Shown piece after piece: positions 1 to 7,151 of a DNA stretch of 15,215 bases. The position numbers were made by a program, and so were the translations under genes. The notes under the pieces were generated by a model, which saw only the letters and a program-made list of their open reading frames with translations, searched no databases and was not told the origin of the DNA. The stretch is from Actinomycetota bacterium (GTDB taxonomy: Bacteria; Actinomycetota; Actinomycetes; Actinomycetales; Cellulomonadaceae): positions 1 to 15,215 of the forward strand of contig JAHIJU010000042.1 in assembly GCA_018898235.1 (NCBI GenBank), read 5' to 3'. Position 1 is the stretch's first letter; every line of letters starts with the position of its first letter.

Positions 1-1423
1 GAGCGAGGCTAGCAACCAACTGCTCGGCCGTGAAAAGTCCGGTCTGCTGCGTGACCGTGCCGTCCGGCGAGACGATCGCACTGACCCCGACCGTCGACAC
101 CTGGACGGCGGCGCGGCCGTGCTCGACCGCCCTGAACCGGGTCATCGCAAGCTGCTGCGTCGACTCAGCGGATCGACCGAAGGACGCATTGTTGGTCTGC
201 ACGACGAGAACCTCTCCCCCGTCGGTCATCGACGTACGGACGAGGTCGTCGTAGGCCACCTCGAAGCAGATCACCGTGCCGAGCCGTACGGTGCGCGCGA
301 GACGGGCCGAGTCCAGCGGTACCACGGCCGGGGCGTGACCGGCACGCATGTCCTGCGTCACGAGGTCCACCGCCGAGGAGAAGTGCCGCGCGAGCGAGCG
401 CAGCGGGATGTACTCGGCGAACGGGGCGGGGTGCTGCTTCGAGTACTGCGCGACGACCCCGACCCCCGGCTCCCACAGCACCGACGTGTTGTACCTGCCG
501 CCGGTCGCGGGGTACTGGACGGTGCCCACCAGCATCGGGGCACCGATCCGCCGGGCCGCTGCGTCGATCGTGGCCGCAGCCCTGGCGTCGGCCTGCGGGT
601 CGACGTCGCTGCCGTTCTCCGGCCACAGCACCAGGTCCAGGTCGCCAGGGCGCACGACGCCCAGGAGCGCGTCCGCGCCCGCGATGTGGTTCTCGAGGAC
701 CTGCCACTGGCGCCCGAACGCCTCCAGACCCTGGCCGGGGACGTTGCCCTGGACGACGCCGACCCGTAGCTCCCCGTCCTGCGCCGAGGTGTCGAGCGGC
801 ACGGACAGACCGATCAGCAGCAGTGCGACGGCTCCGGAGGCGTTGACCGCCGCGTGGCGCACGCTCCGCCGGCGCAGTGCCAGCAGAGCGTGCGCCAGGA
901 GTGCCCCGATCGCCGCGGTGACCCCCGACACCAAGGGAGCCCCGCCGAGCCAGGCCAGCGCGAGCAGCGGCGAGTCGGTCTGGGAGAAGGCGAGTCTCCC
1001 CCAGGGGAAGCCGCCGAACGGCACCGCGGAGCGCAGCTCCTCCGTGGCGACCCACAGCGCTGCGAAGACGAGGACCTGGAGCCAGCCGCGGCGTGCGATG
1101 ACCGGCGCTCGCCGCGCCCAGGTCCAGGCGGCACCGAAGATCGCGACCGCCAGGGCCTCCAGGAGGCTGAGGCCGAGCCACGGCACCGCTCCGACGGACA
1201 CCTCGGCCCACCAGATGAGCGGTGCGAAGAACGCGACCCCGAACGCTCCGGCGACCAGGGCGTTCCAGCGGGCCGAGTCACGCAGCAGCGCCAGCTGCAG
1301 GAGCGCGAGCCCGATCGGAGCGCCGATCCAGATCCCCGCATCGGGAAACGCCGCCGTCGCCGCCAGGCCGCCACAGACCGCCAGCGCCACGGACGCTCGA
1401 CGGGACCTGGGCTGCGCGATCAC
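1..1423 (-). CDS. lnt: apolipoprotein N-acyltransferase (3' end cut by window edge)
   Basis: Lnt adds the third acyl chain to the N-terminal cysteine of lipoproteins at the outer face of the cytoplasmic membrane. The 474 visible codons give a hydrophobic N-terminal half (about residues 10-200, several membrane helices) followed by a nitrilase-like domain. The catalytic triad is readable: Glu269 in LWPEN, Lys329 in YSKQH, and Cys386 in VICFEV, matching the E. coli Glu-Lys-Cys triad in order and spacing. The frame stays open to base 2. E. coli Lnt is about 512 residues, so only the last helix and tail should be missing. The start is GTG at 1423: an in-frame stop lies six codons upstream and no other ATG/GTG is available. 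No Shine-Dalgarno sequence precedes it, but a TACGCT hexamer lies 7 nt upstream, suggesting a leaderless message. In some actinobacteria Lnt is followed by, or fused to, polyprenol-phosphate mannose synthase; the window ends too early to tell. Confidence 0.96.
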   Translation of the reverse strand, partial: MIAQPRSRRASVALAVCGGLAATAAFPDAGIWIGAPIGLALLQLALLRDSARWNALVAGAFGVAFFAPLIWWAEVSVGAVPWLGLSLLEALAVAIFGAAWTWARRAPVIARRGWLQVLVFAALWVATEELRSAVPFGGFPWGRLAFSQTDSPLLALAWLGGAPLVSGVTAAIGALLAHALLALRRRSVRHAAVNASGAVALLLIGLSVPLDTSAQDGELRVGVVQGNVPGQGLEAFGRQWQVLENHIAGADALLGVVRPGDLDLVLWPENGSDVDPQADARAAATIDAAARRIGAPMLVGTVQYPATGGRYNTSVLWEPGVGVVAQYSKQHPAPFAEYIPLRSLARHFSSAVDLVTQDMRAGHAPAVVPLDSARLARTVRLGTVICFEVAYDDLVRTSMTDGGEVLVVQTNNASFGRSAESTQQLAMTRFRAVEHGRAAVQVSTVGVSAIVSPDGTVTQQTGLFTAEQLVASLA

Positions 1424-1430
1424 GCCGGGC

Positions 1431-1436
1431 AGCGTA
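1431..1436 (-). promoter_or_regulatory. putative -10 element of a leaderless lnt promoter
   Basis: TACGCT fits the actinobacterial -10 consensus TANNNT and ends 7 nt before the GTG start of lnt, so transcription would begin at or next to the start codon. A partial -35 (CTCGAC or TCGACC) lies 15-16 bp upstream. The call rests on position and consensus only. Confidence 0.5.
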
Positions 1437-1666
1437 CGTCAGACGACTGGGGGTCGAGTCCAGCCGCCGGCCGACCGACCGGCCCGCGTGTCCTTCGTAC
1501 CGCCCGACGTTGCCGTCGGCCGTTTTCTGATGAACACGCGGGCCCGGTCGGGGGCTTTTCGACCGGCCGACCAGGCCGGGAAGCCCAGCGCTGGATCCCC
1601 CGGCTCTCGCAGCGACCAGTCAGAGAAGTTACTCGTCGACGGCCGTCGCGCAAAGCCGGCGTCCAT

Positions 1667-1699
1667 GCAGGTCAGCGGCCAATTCGCAGGTCAGCGGCC
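1667..1699. repeat. 19-bp-period direct repeat (two 14-bp copies)
   Basis: GCAGGTCAGCGGCC occurs at 1667-1680 and again, identical, at 1686-1699, separated by AATTC. Two identical 14-mers spaced nearly two helical turns apart in non-coding DNA could be a protein-binding site or simple slippage. Nothing in the sequence names the factor. Confidence 0.75.
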
Positions 1700-1730
1700 C
1701 CGACGGTTTCGGCTCGATCTTCGATTCTTA

Positions 1731-1750
1731 CGGCGTGTCGGGGCGTGTCG
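1731..1750. repeat. 10-bp tandem direct repeat after the amidohydrolase
   Basis: CGGCGTGTCG (1731-1740) is followed directly by GGGCGTGTCG (1741-1750), a tandem repeat with a one-helical-turn period and a single mismatch. It lies 14-33 bp past the amidohydrolase stop codon. Confidence 0.7.
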
Positions 1751-1762
1751 CGTCAGGACGCG
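1749..1762 (-). terminator. weak hairpin just after the amidohydrolase stop
   Basis: CGCGTC and GACGCG are perfect inverted copies around a very short loop (5-bp stem with a tetraloop once the loop is relaxed), starting one base after the amidohydrolase stop codon. There is no T-tract, so it is at best an L-shaped or Rho-assisted terminator. Confidence 0.25.
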
Positions 1763-1763
1763 G

Positions 1764-3389
1764 TCACGACATCCGGTCATAGAGGGTGACACCGTCGCGC
1801 ACCGTGCGCAGACACGTCGGCGGCGCGGCCTCCGGAGCCATCGACGGCAGCACGGGCGTGCCTGCACGGGCGTCCGCGCTCCAGGCCGTGAAGCGACCTT
1901 CGGGCGCCTGGACCACGAGCTCGTCACAGGCCCAGACGGCCAGGTGCGCGGGTGCACCGACGCGCAGCTCACCCGCTCCGGTGTGGTCCAGCCCGGCCAG
2001 CCGCCAGCCGCCGCGCGTGGCCGCCCGGAACGCTGCGCGGACCGAGATCCGCTGGTCGGCCTGGTGGTGGGCGTACGCCGCACGAACCCCCGCCCAGGGG
2101 TCCAGCGGGGTCACGGGAGTGTCGGAGCCGAAGGCCAGCGGGACGCCCGCCCCCGCGAGATCGGCGAACGGGTTCAACCCCGCCGCGCGGATCGGCCCCA
2201 GACGCTGGGCGTACAGGCCGCCAGGCGCCCCCCAGGCCGCGTCGAACGCCGGTTGGACACTGGCCCGCACACCGAGCAGCACGAGCGCCGCGAGGGCCGC
2301 CGCGTCGACCATCTCGACATGCTCCAGCCGGTGGCCGGCCGCACCGATCGCGGCCAGGCCCTCGACGTCGGCCGCAGCGCGCACCCCCAGCAGGACCTCG
2401 TCGAGCGCCGCGTCGCCGATGACATGGAAGCCCGCTTGAAGTCCCGCCCGGGTGACAGCGGCCACGTGGTTGGCCACCTGCTCGGCGGTCAGGTGCAGGA
2501 CTCCGAGCTCATCGGGCAGATCGGTGTAGGGGTGCCGCAGGCGCGCGCTGTGCGACCCCAGGGAGCCGTCGACGTTCAGATCGCCGCCGATGCCCGTCAG
2601 ACCCGGCAGCTCGGCGAGCAGGGCACGGGCGTCGTCGGTCGTGACGCACAGGTCACCCCGGTACCCGACGACCAAGGGCAACCCGGAACTCGCCCCGGCG
2701 GTGAGCTCGAGCAGCGCGCGCAGACCGGCACGGGTGTCGATGTGGGGTGCCGACATCTCGTGGACGCTCACCACCCCCTGGGCGGACGCGTGACCGAGGG
2801 CGCGACGGTAGGCGGCGAGCCGTTCGTGCGGTTCGAGGTCCCGAGTCGCGTCCCGCGCCTCGTGGTGGGCGGCGCCGGTCACCAGCCCGTCGTCCCGCCA
2901 GCCCGGCAGGGCACTGAGACCGCGAGCGTCGGCCAGCGCCGAGGAGACCACCGCCGAGTGGACGTCGGCACGGGCCAGGTAGACGGGCAGTCCGCCGGCG
3001 GCCGCGTCCAGCTCCTGGCGTGACGGCGGGCGGCCCTCGGGCCAGTCCTGGTCCTGCCAGCCGTGGCCGAGCAGCGGTCCGGCTCCTTCGGGGCGACGGG
3101 CCGCCGCGGCGCGTACCAGGTCGAGGGCCGCGGTCAGCGAACGGGCGCCGGACAGGTCGACGCCGTCGAGCGCCAGCGCCGTCTCGAGGAGGTGGACATG
3201 TGCGTCGACGAAGCCCGGGGTGACGATCGCACCGTGCAGGTCGACGACCTCGTCGGCCTTCTCCGCCAGGCCGTCGGCCGTGTCGTCGGCCCCCAGCCAC
3301 GCGACGGCACCGTCGGCGATGAGGATCGCCTCGGCGAAGGGGTCCGCGGACGAGTGCACGACACCGTGGCGGTAGAGGGTGGAGGTCAC
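1764..3389 (-). CDS. YtcJ-type metal-dependent amidohydrolase (amidohydrolase family 3)
   Basis: This 541-residue cytoplasmic protein belongs to the amidohydrolase superfamily, whose members cleave C-N or C-O bonds with one or two metal ions in a TIM barrel. It shows the N-terminal beta-sandwich start, then PGFVDAHVHL with metal ligands His64 and His66, a GFHVIGDAALD stretch with His322, HRLEHVE with His353 and His357, and the FGSDTPVTPLDPW signature with Asp423. The C-terminal part (about 460-541) returns to the small composite domain. The length is usual for YtcJ-like proteins. The substrate cannot be read from the sequence. The GTG start at 3389 lies 18 bp after the helY stop and has no Shine-Dalgarno sequence, but a TAGCCT hexamer sits 7 nt upstream. 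It may therefore have its own leaderless promoter as well as read-through from helY. Confidence 0.93.
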   Translation of the reverse strand: MTSTLYRHGVVHSSADPFAEAILIADGAVAWLGADDTADGLAEKADEVVDLHGAIVTPGFVDAHVHLLETALALDGVDLSGARSLTAALDLVRAAAARRPEGAGPLLGHGWQDQDWPEGRPPSRQELDAAAGGLPVYLARADVHSAVVSSALADARGLSALPGWRDDGLVTGAAHHEARDATRDLEPHERLAAYRRALGHASAQGVVSVHEMSAPHIDTRAGLRALLELTAGASSGLPLVVGYRGDLCVTTDDARALLAELPGLTGIGGDLNVDGSLGSHSARLRHPYTDLPDELGVLHLTAEQVANHVAAVTRAGLQAGFHVIGDAALDEVLLGVRAAADVEGLAAIGAAGHRLEHVEMVDAAALAALVLLGVRASVQPAFDAAWGAPGGLYAQRLGPIRAAGLNPFADLAGAGVPLAFGSDTPVTPLDPWAGVRAAYAHHQADQRISVRAAFRAATRGGWRLAGLDHTGAGELRVGAPAHLAVWACDELVVQAPEGRFTAWSADARAGTPVLPSMAPEAAPPTCLRTVRDGVTLYDRMS

Positions 3390-3396
3390 AGCGGGC

Positions 3397-3402
3397 AGGC
3401 TA
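3397..3402 (-). promoter_or_regulatory. putative -10 element of a leaderless amidohydrolase promoter
   Basis: TAGCCT matches TANNNT and ends 7 nt before the GTG start at 3389. It lies in the 18-bp gap after helY. No convincing -35 is visible upstream. Confidence 0.45.
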
Positions 3403-3407
3403 GTGCC

Positions 3408-6167
3408 CTACACCGACGCGTACGCGACCACGCCACGTCGCAGGGCGCCGGCGGCCGACTCCGCGGCGGCCCGCAGAGCGGCGTCGGAGGCTGCCGCGGA
3501 CAGCTGGCCGAGCACATCGATCACCTGCTTCACCCAGCGTACGAAGTCGCCGGCCTCCAGCTCGACGTCCTGGAGCACCGCGGTGAGACTGCGGCCGAGA
3601 GCCCATCGGTGAACGGCCTCGACCAGGCCGAGGTCGATCGCCGTTGCGCTGGTCAGGCTGTGCTCGCGTTCCGTGGTCGCCACCCTCGCAGCGGCCCGGG
3701 CCATCTCGTCGAGCGTGCGTCCGAGGCGGCTTCCCGGGCCGCCCGGCACTCGTGGCGCGGTCTGCGGATCGCGTCGCGAGCGGTAGACCAGGGCCGAGAC
3801 GGCCGCGGCGAGCCCGGGTGGGTCGAGGTCCGCCAGGGCACCGGTGCGCAGGCACTCGGCGAGCAGCAGGTCGTTCTCGGAGTACAGCCGTCGCAGTCCT
3901 TGGCCGGCGGCGGTCACGACGAGCACGTCCGAGCTCGGCTGGTCGAGGTACCCGAGCGTCACGAGAACCTCGCACACCCGGTCGAACACCACGGCGATCG
4001 AGCCGGCGCGGCTCGCGATCCGCCGGGTCAGCGCCTCCTGCTCGGCCTGCAGGCGGGTGTACCGCTCGGCCCACCTGGCGTGCTCCTCGCGCTGCGGGCA
4101 CGCGTGGCACGGGTGCGCCTTCAGGGCGCGGCGCAGCGCGGCGATGGCGGCGTCGTCGCGGGCGCCACGGCCCTTGTGCCGGGCGGCTGTCACGGCGTCG
4201 TGCGCCCGGAGCCGGGCGGCCAGCTCACGACGGTGGTGGGGCGCGCGGGGCGAGAACGTCTCGGGCACGTGCAGCCGCCCCACCGCGGTCAGTCCCGGCC
4301 CCACATCGGCAGCCGTCAGCTGACGCACGCGTGCATCGGGGGTGAGGACGGTCGGTCTGGGTCCGTCGAACCCGGCGGGACCGCCGAGGTCCACCACGAC
4401 GGCGTGCACCGGTCGCCGTCCGGACGGGATGAGGACGACGTCCCCGCGGCGCAGGGACGTCAGGCTCGCGACGGCCTGCGCACGGGCGGCGGCGTCCGGC
4501 TCGCCGGGCCGCACGCCCTTCTCCAGCCCCGAGAGCTCACGTCGCAGCGCCGCGTACTGCCCGAAGTCGCCCAGGTGACACGCCATCGCCGTCTCGAGCT
4601 CGGCGAGCGTCGCCTTGTTCGCCCGACTGGTGCGGGCGAGGCCCACCACGGCCTGGTCGGCCTGGTACTGCGCGAACGAGGTCTCCAGGACGTCCCTCGC
4701 CCGCTCTCGGCCCACCTGCCAGACGAGGTTGACGGCCATGTTGTACGTCGGAGCGAACGCCGAGCGCAGCGGGTACAGCCGCCGCGACGCCAACCCCGCG
4801 ACGTGCTCCGGGTCGAGGCCGGGCCGGCCGAGCACGACCGCGTGCCCCTCGGTGTCGATGCCGCGTCGGCCGGCACGTCCCGTCAGCTGGGTGTACTCCC
4901 CCGCGGTGATGTCGGCCATCCGGCTGCCGTCCCACTTGACCAACGAGTCGAGCACGACGCAGCGAGCCGGCATGTTGATGCCCAGGGCCAGGGTCTCCGT
5001 CGCGAAGACGACCTTCACCAGCCCACGGCTGAACAGGTCCTCGACGGTCTCCTTGAAGAGCGGCAGCATGCCGGCGTGGTGGGCGCCGACACCCCGTCGC
5101 AGCGCCTCGGTGAGCTGGTCGACGCCGAGCACCGCGAGATCCTCGACCGGGATCGCCGCACACCGACGTTCGACGGTGCTGCGGATCTCCGCGTCCTCCT
5201 GCGGCGAGGTGAGCCGGACGCCGGCGGCGACGCACTGGTCGACCGCGGCCTGGCACCCGGCGCGCGAGAAGATGAAGACGATGGCGGGGAGCAGATCGGC
5301 GCGTTCCAGCGCGTCGACCGTGACCAACCGCGAGGCCGGGTGCGCGGGGCGCGGGGCGCTGCGGCGGTCGCCCGGACGACCGCGGCGACCTGGGCCGTGG
5401 CCGTCCGGCGACGCGCCGGCGCGCAGCCTCGCGACCAGGTCGGGGTTGAGCGGGGGCTCCCGACCGTCCCCGGGCGCCCGCCGCGCGTAGAGGTCGGCCA
5501 GCCGTCCGCCCAGCAGCACATGCTGACCCAACGGGACCGGACGGTGCTCGCTCACGACGACCTCGGTCGGGCCGCGCACGGTGGTGAGCCAGTCGCCGAA
5601 CTCCTCGGCGTTCGAGACCGTCGCCGACAGGCAGACGATCTGGACCGACTCGGCGAGCTGGAGGATCACCTCCTCCCAGACGGGACCGCGGAACCGGTCC
5701 GCGAGGTAGTGGACCTCGTCGAGCACCACGTAGCCGAGGTCGTCGAGCGCCGGTGAGCTCGCGTACAGCATGTTGCGCAGCACCTCGGTGGTCATCACCA
5801 CGACGGGTGCGTCGCCGTTGACCGAGGTGTCGCCCGTGAGCAGCCCGATCTTGTCGACGCCGTGCAGGGCGACCAGATCGGCGTACTTCTGGTTCGACAG
5901 CGCCTTGATGGGCGTCGTGTAGAACGCCTTGCGGCCACCGGCCAGCGCCAGGTGCACCGCGAACTCGCCGACCACGGTCTTGCCCGCGCCGGTGGGCGCT
6001 GCGACCAGGACACCGCGCCCCTCCTCGAGCGCGGCGCACGCGGCGAGCTGGAAGTCGTCGAGGTCGAACGCGAGGCCGGCCGCGAAGGTGGTCAGCTGCG
6101 GGGCGCGGGCGCGACGCCGGGCGGCCGCGTAGCTCTGCGCCGGTGACGGCTCGCCGGGTCCAGGCAC
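3408..6167 (-). CDS. helY: Ski2/Mtr4-like DEAD/DEVH-box RNA helicase HelY
   Basis: This 919-residue superfamily 2 helicase has its motifs in order: Q-motif-like FDLDDFQ (34-40), Walker A APTGAGKT (57-64), TPIKAL (85-90), DEVH (150-153), SAT (181-183), and motif VI QLTGRAGRRG (427-436). The C-terminal part (about 745-915) has the all-helical DSHCT character of Ski2/Mtr4 enzymes. Between the RecA lobes (about 228-280) is an Arg/Pro/Gly-rich linker. A CHAC pair (Cys687, Cys690) followed by REEHARWAERY lies in the helical middle. The Ski2-family role is ATP-driven RNA remodelling linked to RNA decay; the exact target is unknown. In Mycobacterium, helY lies next to tatC/tatA/pafC/pafB, as here. 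The GTG start at 6167 lies 9 bp after the lipid-kinase stop. A TAGGCT hexamer overlapping that stop codon suggests a leaderless start. Confidence 0.95.
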   Translation of the reverse strand: MPGPGEPSPAQSYAAARRRARAPQLTTFAAGLAFDLDDFQLAACAALEEGRGVLVAAPTGAGKTVVGEFAVHLALAGGRKAFYTTPIKALSNQKYADLVALHGVDKIGLLTGDTSVNGDAPVVVMTTEVLRNMLYASSPALDDLGYVVLDEVHYLADRFRGPVWEEVILQLAESVQIVCLSATVSNAEEFGDWLTTVRGPTEVVVSEHRPVPLGQHVLLGGRLADLYARRAPGDGREPPLNPDLVARLRAGASPDGHGPGRRGRPGDRRSAPRPAHPASRLVTVDALERADLLPAIVFIFSRAGCQAAVDQCVAAGVRLTSPQEDAEIRSTVERRCAAIPVEDLAVLGVDQLTEALRRGVGAHHAGMLPLFKETVEDLFSRGLVKVVFATETLALGINMPARCVVLDSLVKWDGSRMADITAGEYTQLTGRAGRRGIDTEGHAVVLGRPGLDPEHVAGLASRRLYPLRSAFAPTYNMAVNLVWQVGRERARDVLETSFAQYQADQAVVGLARTSRANKATLAELETAMACHLGDFGQYAALRRELSGLEKGVRPGEPDAAARAQAVASLTSLRRGDVVLIPSGRRPVHAVVVDLGGPAGFDGPRPTVLTPDARVRQLTAADVGPGLTAVGRLHVPETFSPRAPHHRRELAARLRAHDAVTAARHKGRGARDDAAIAALRRALKAHPCHACPQREEHARWAERYTRLQAEQEALTRRIASRAGSIAVVFDRVCEVLVTLGYLDQPSSDVLVVTAAGQGLRRLYSENDLLLAECLRTGALADLDPPGLAAAVSALVYRSRRDPQTAPRVPGGPGSRLGRTLDEMARAAARVATTEREHSLTSATAIDLGLVEAVHRWALGRSLTAVLQDVELEAGDFVRWVKQVIDVLGQLSAAASDAALRAAAESAAGALRRGVVAYASV

Positions 6168-6173
6168 GGTGCC

Positions 6174-6179
6174 AGCCTA
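6174..6179 (-). promoter_or_regulatory. putative -10 element of a leaderless helY promoter
   Basis: TAGGCT (TANNNT) ends 6 nt before the helY GTG start and contains part of the TAG stop codon of the upstream lipid-kinase gene. There is no Shine-Dalgarno sequence in the 9-bp gap. No -35 is evident. Confidence 0.45.
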
Positions 6180-7151
6180 GGTCCCTGCGGGCCGGGTCCG
6201 CGTCGGGGCCGCAGCGTGCGGGGCCGACGCCGCCCCGACCAGCACCTTGAGCGCCCCTCGGACGACCTCCGCCCGCAGCGGGAGGGGGCCGATGCGCTCA
6301 CCGTCCGCGAAGGCGACCGGGGGGTGCGGGCCGTGCTCCGGGGCCCAGTCCACCAGCACGCTGCGCGTGCGCACCACGCGTACCGCGGGATGGTGCACGT
6401 GGGTCCCGCGGAAGATGGCCGGGAACAGCCGCAGGAGCTCGGACCTGCCCAGACCTGCTCCGGTGACCACGTCGAGCAGCCCGTCGCCGGGGTCGGCGTC
6501 CGGTGCGATGTGCATCCCGCCGCCGATGTCCCCGGTGTTGGCGGCCGCCACGAGCACACCGGGCGACTCCCAGGTGCTGCCGTCGTCGAACGACACCCGG
6601 TACCCGTACGGCCGGAAGGATGCGAGCTCGCCGAACAGGGCCCGCACATAGCGCCCGGTTCCCGACGGGAAGCGCAACCGGTTCGCGCGGGCGTTGACCG
6701 CGGCGTCGATCCCGCACGAGAGCACGCCGACGAACCACTCGGCCGCCTCGCGGCCCGGTGTCGTGACCCGCACGGCATCGACCGCACGCGCACCGAGGAC
6801 GAGGGACCGGTCCACCAGGTCGACGGCTGCCGGGACGTCGTGCAGCGGCAGCCCGAGGACGCGTGCGATGTCGTTGCCGCTGCCCGCCGCCACGATGCCG
6901 AGCGGCAGCGGGGTCGTCGCCACGACATTGACCCCGAGGTGGGTCATCCCGTCGCCGCCGACGACGACGAGGGCGTCCAGGCCCCGCAGCGCGGCGGCCC
7001 GCGCGGCGTCGGTCGACTGCGCCAGCGTCGGTGCGGACAGGTCGAGCACCTCATGGCCCGCGGCGACGAACCTGGCGTGCGCCCGGCGGCCGGCGTCGCG
7101 GCCCCGGCCGTGGCCCGATGTCGGGTTCACGACCAGTCCGAGACGACTCAC
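6177..7151 (-). CDS. diacylglycerol kinase family lipid kinase (YegS/DgkB-like)
   Basis: This 324-residue soluble or membrane-associated kinase has the DAGK catalytic fold. The nucleotide-binding VVGGDGM (63-69) and GSGNDIAR (90-97) motifs are intact, as are the C-terminal-domain features ANTGDIGGGMHIAPDAD (about 204-220), GDGLLDV and ADGE (282-285), typical of bacterial DgkB/YegS/SphK-like proteins. The expected reaction is ATP-dependent phosphorylation of a lipid hydroxyl such as diacylglycerol; the true substrate may differ and cannot be read here. The GTG start at 7151 shares four bases (GTGA) with the tatC stop codon, so translation is probably coupled to tatC. The last 15 residues are Ala/Pro/Thr-rich and probably disordered. 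Confidence 0.93.
   Translation of the reverse strand: MSRLGLVVNPTSGHGRGRDAGRRAHARFVAAGHEVLDLSAPTLAQSTDAARAAALRGLDALVVVGGDGMTHLGVNVVATTPLPLGIVAAGSGNDIARVLGLPLHDVPAAVDLVDRSLVLGARAVDAVRVTTPGREAAEWFVGVLSCGIDAAVNARANRLRFPSGTGRYVRALFGELASFRPYGYRVSFDDGSTWESPGVLVAAANTGDIGGGMHIAPDADPGDGLLDVVTGAGLGRSELLRLFPAIFRGTHVHHPAVRVVRTRSVLVDWAPEHGPHPPVAFADGERIGPLPLRAEVVRGALKVLVGAASAPHAAAPTRTRPAGT

Larger units (their letters stand above)
1424..1763. other. 340-bp gene-free gap between amidohydrolase and lnt
   Basis: This is the only stretch above 300 bases without a gene. Short frames here (for example 1439-1666 on the minus strand) have no Shine-Dalgarno sequence, no recognisable domain and Arg/Pro/Gly-rich shadow composition. 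The gap holds two short tandem direct repeats (1667-1699 and 1731-1750), several hairpins (1504-1519 with 6-bp stem; 1563-1579 with 6-bp stem; 1749-1762) and the lnt -10 element at its left end. A second promoter-like pair on the minus strand, TTGCGC then TAACTT about 16 bp apart near 1628-1656, is possible but weak. Confidence 0.6.

Noticed and set aside
165..1211. 348-codon minus-strand frame inside lnt
   Set aside because: It is out of frame with the Lnt catalytic residues and of Arg/Gly-rich composition. The true frame runs from GTG 1423.
1439..1666. 75-codon minus-strand frame in the gap upstream of lnt
   Set aside because: It has no ribosome site and no recognisable domain; I also compared it with RbpA, which is sometimes near lnt, and saw no resemblance.
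348..3023. Very long plus-strand open frame of 891 codons opposite lnt and the amidohydrolase
   Set aside because: It is antisense to two genes with intact catalytic motifs, is rich in Arg/Pro/Gly/Ala with no domain, and spans two genes and a gap. It is a GC-skew shadow.
3063..5756. Plus-strand open frame of 897 codons opposite helY
   Set aside because: It is antisense to clear helicase motifs, has shadow composition and no ribosome site.
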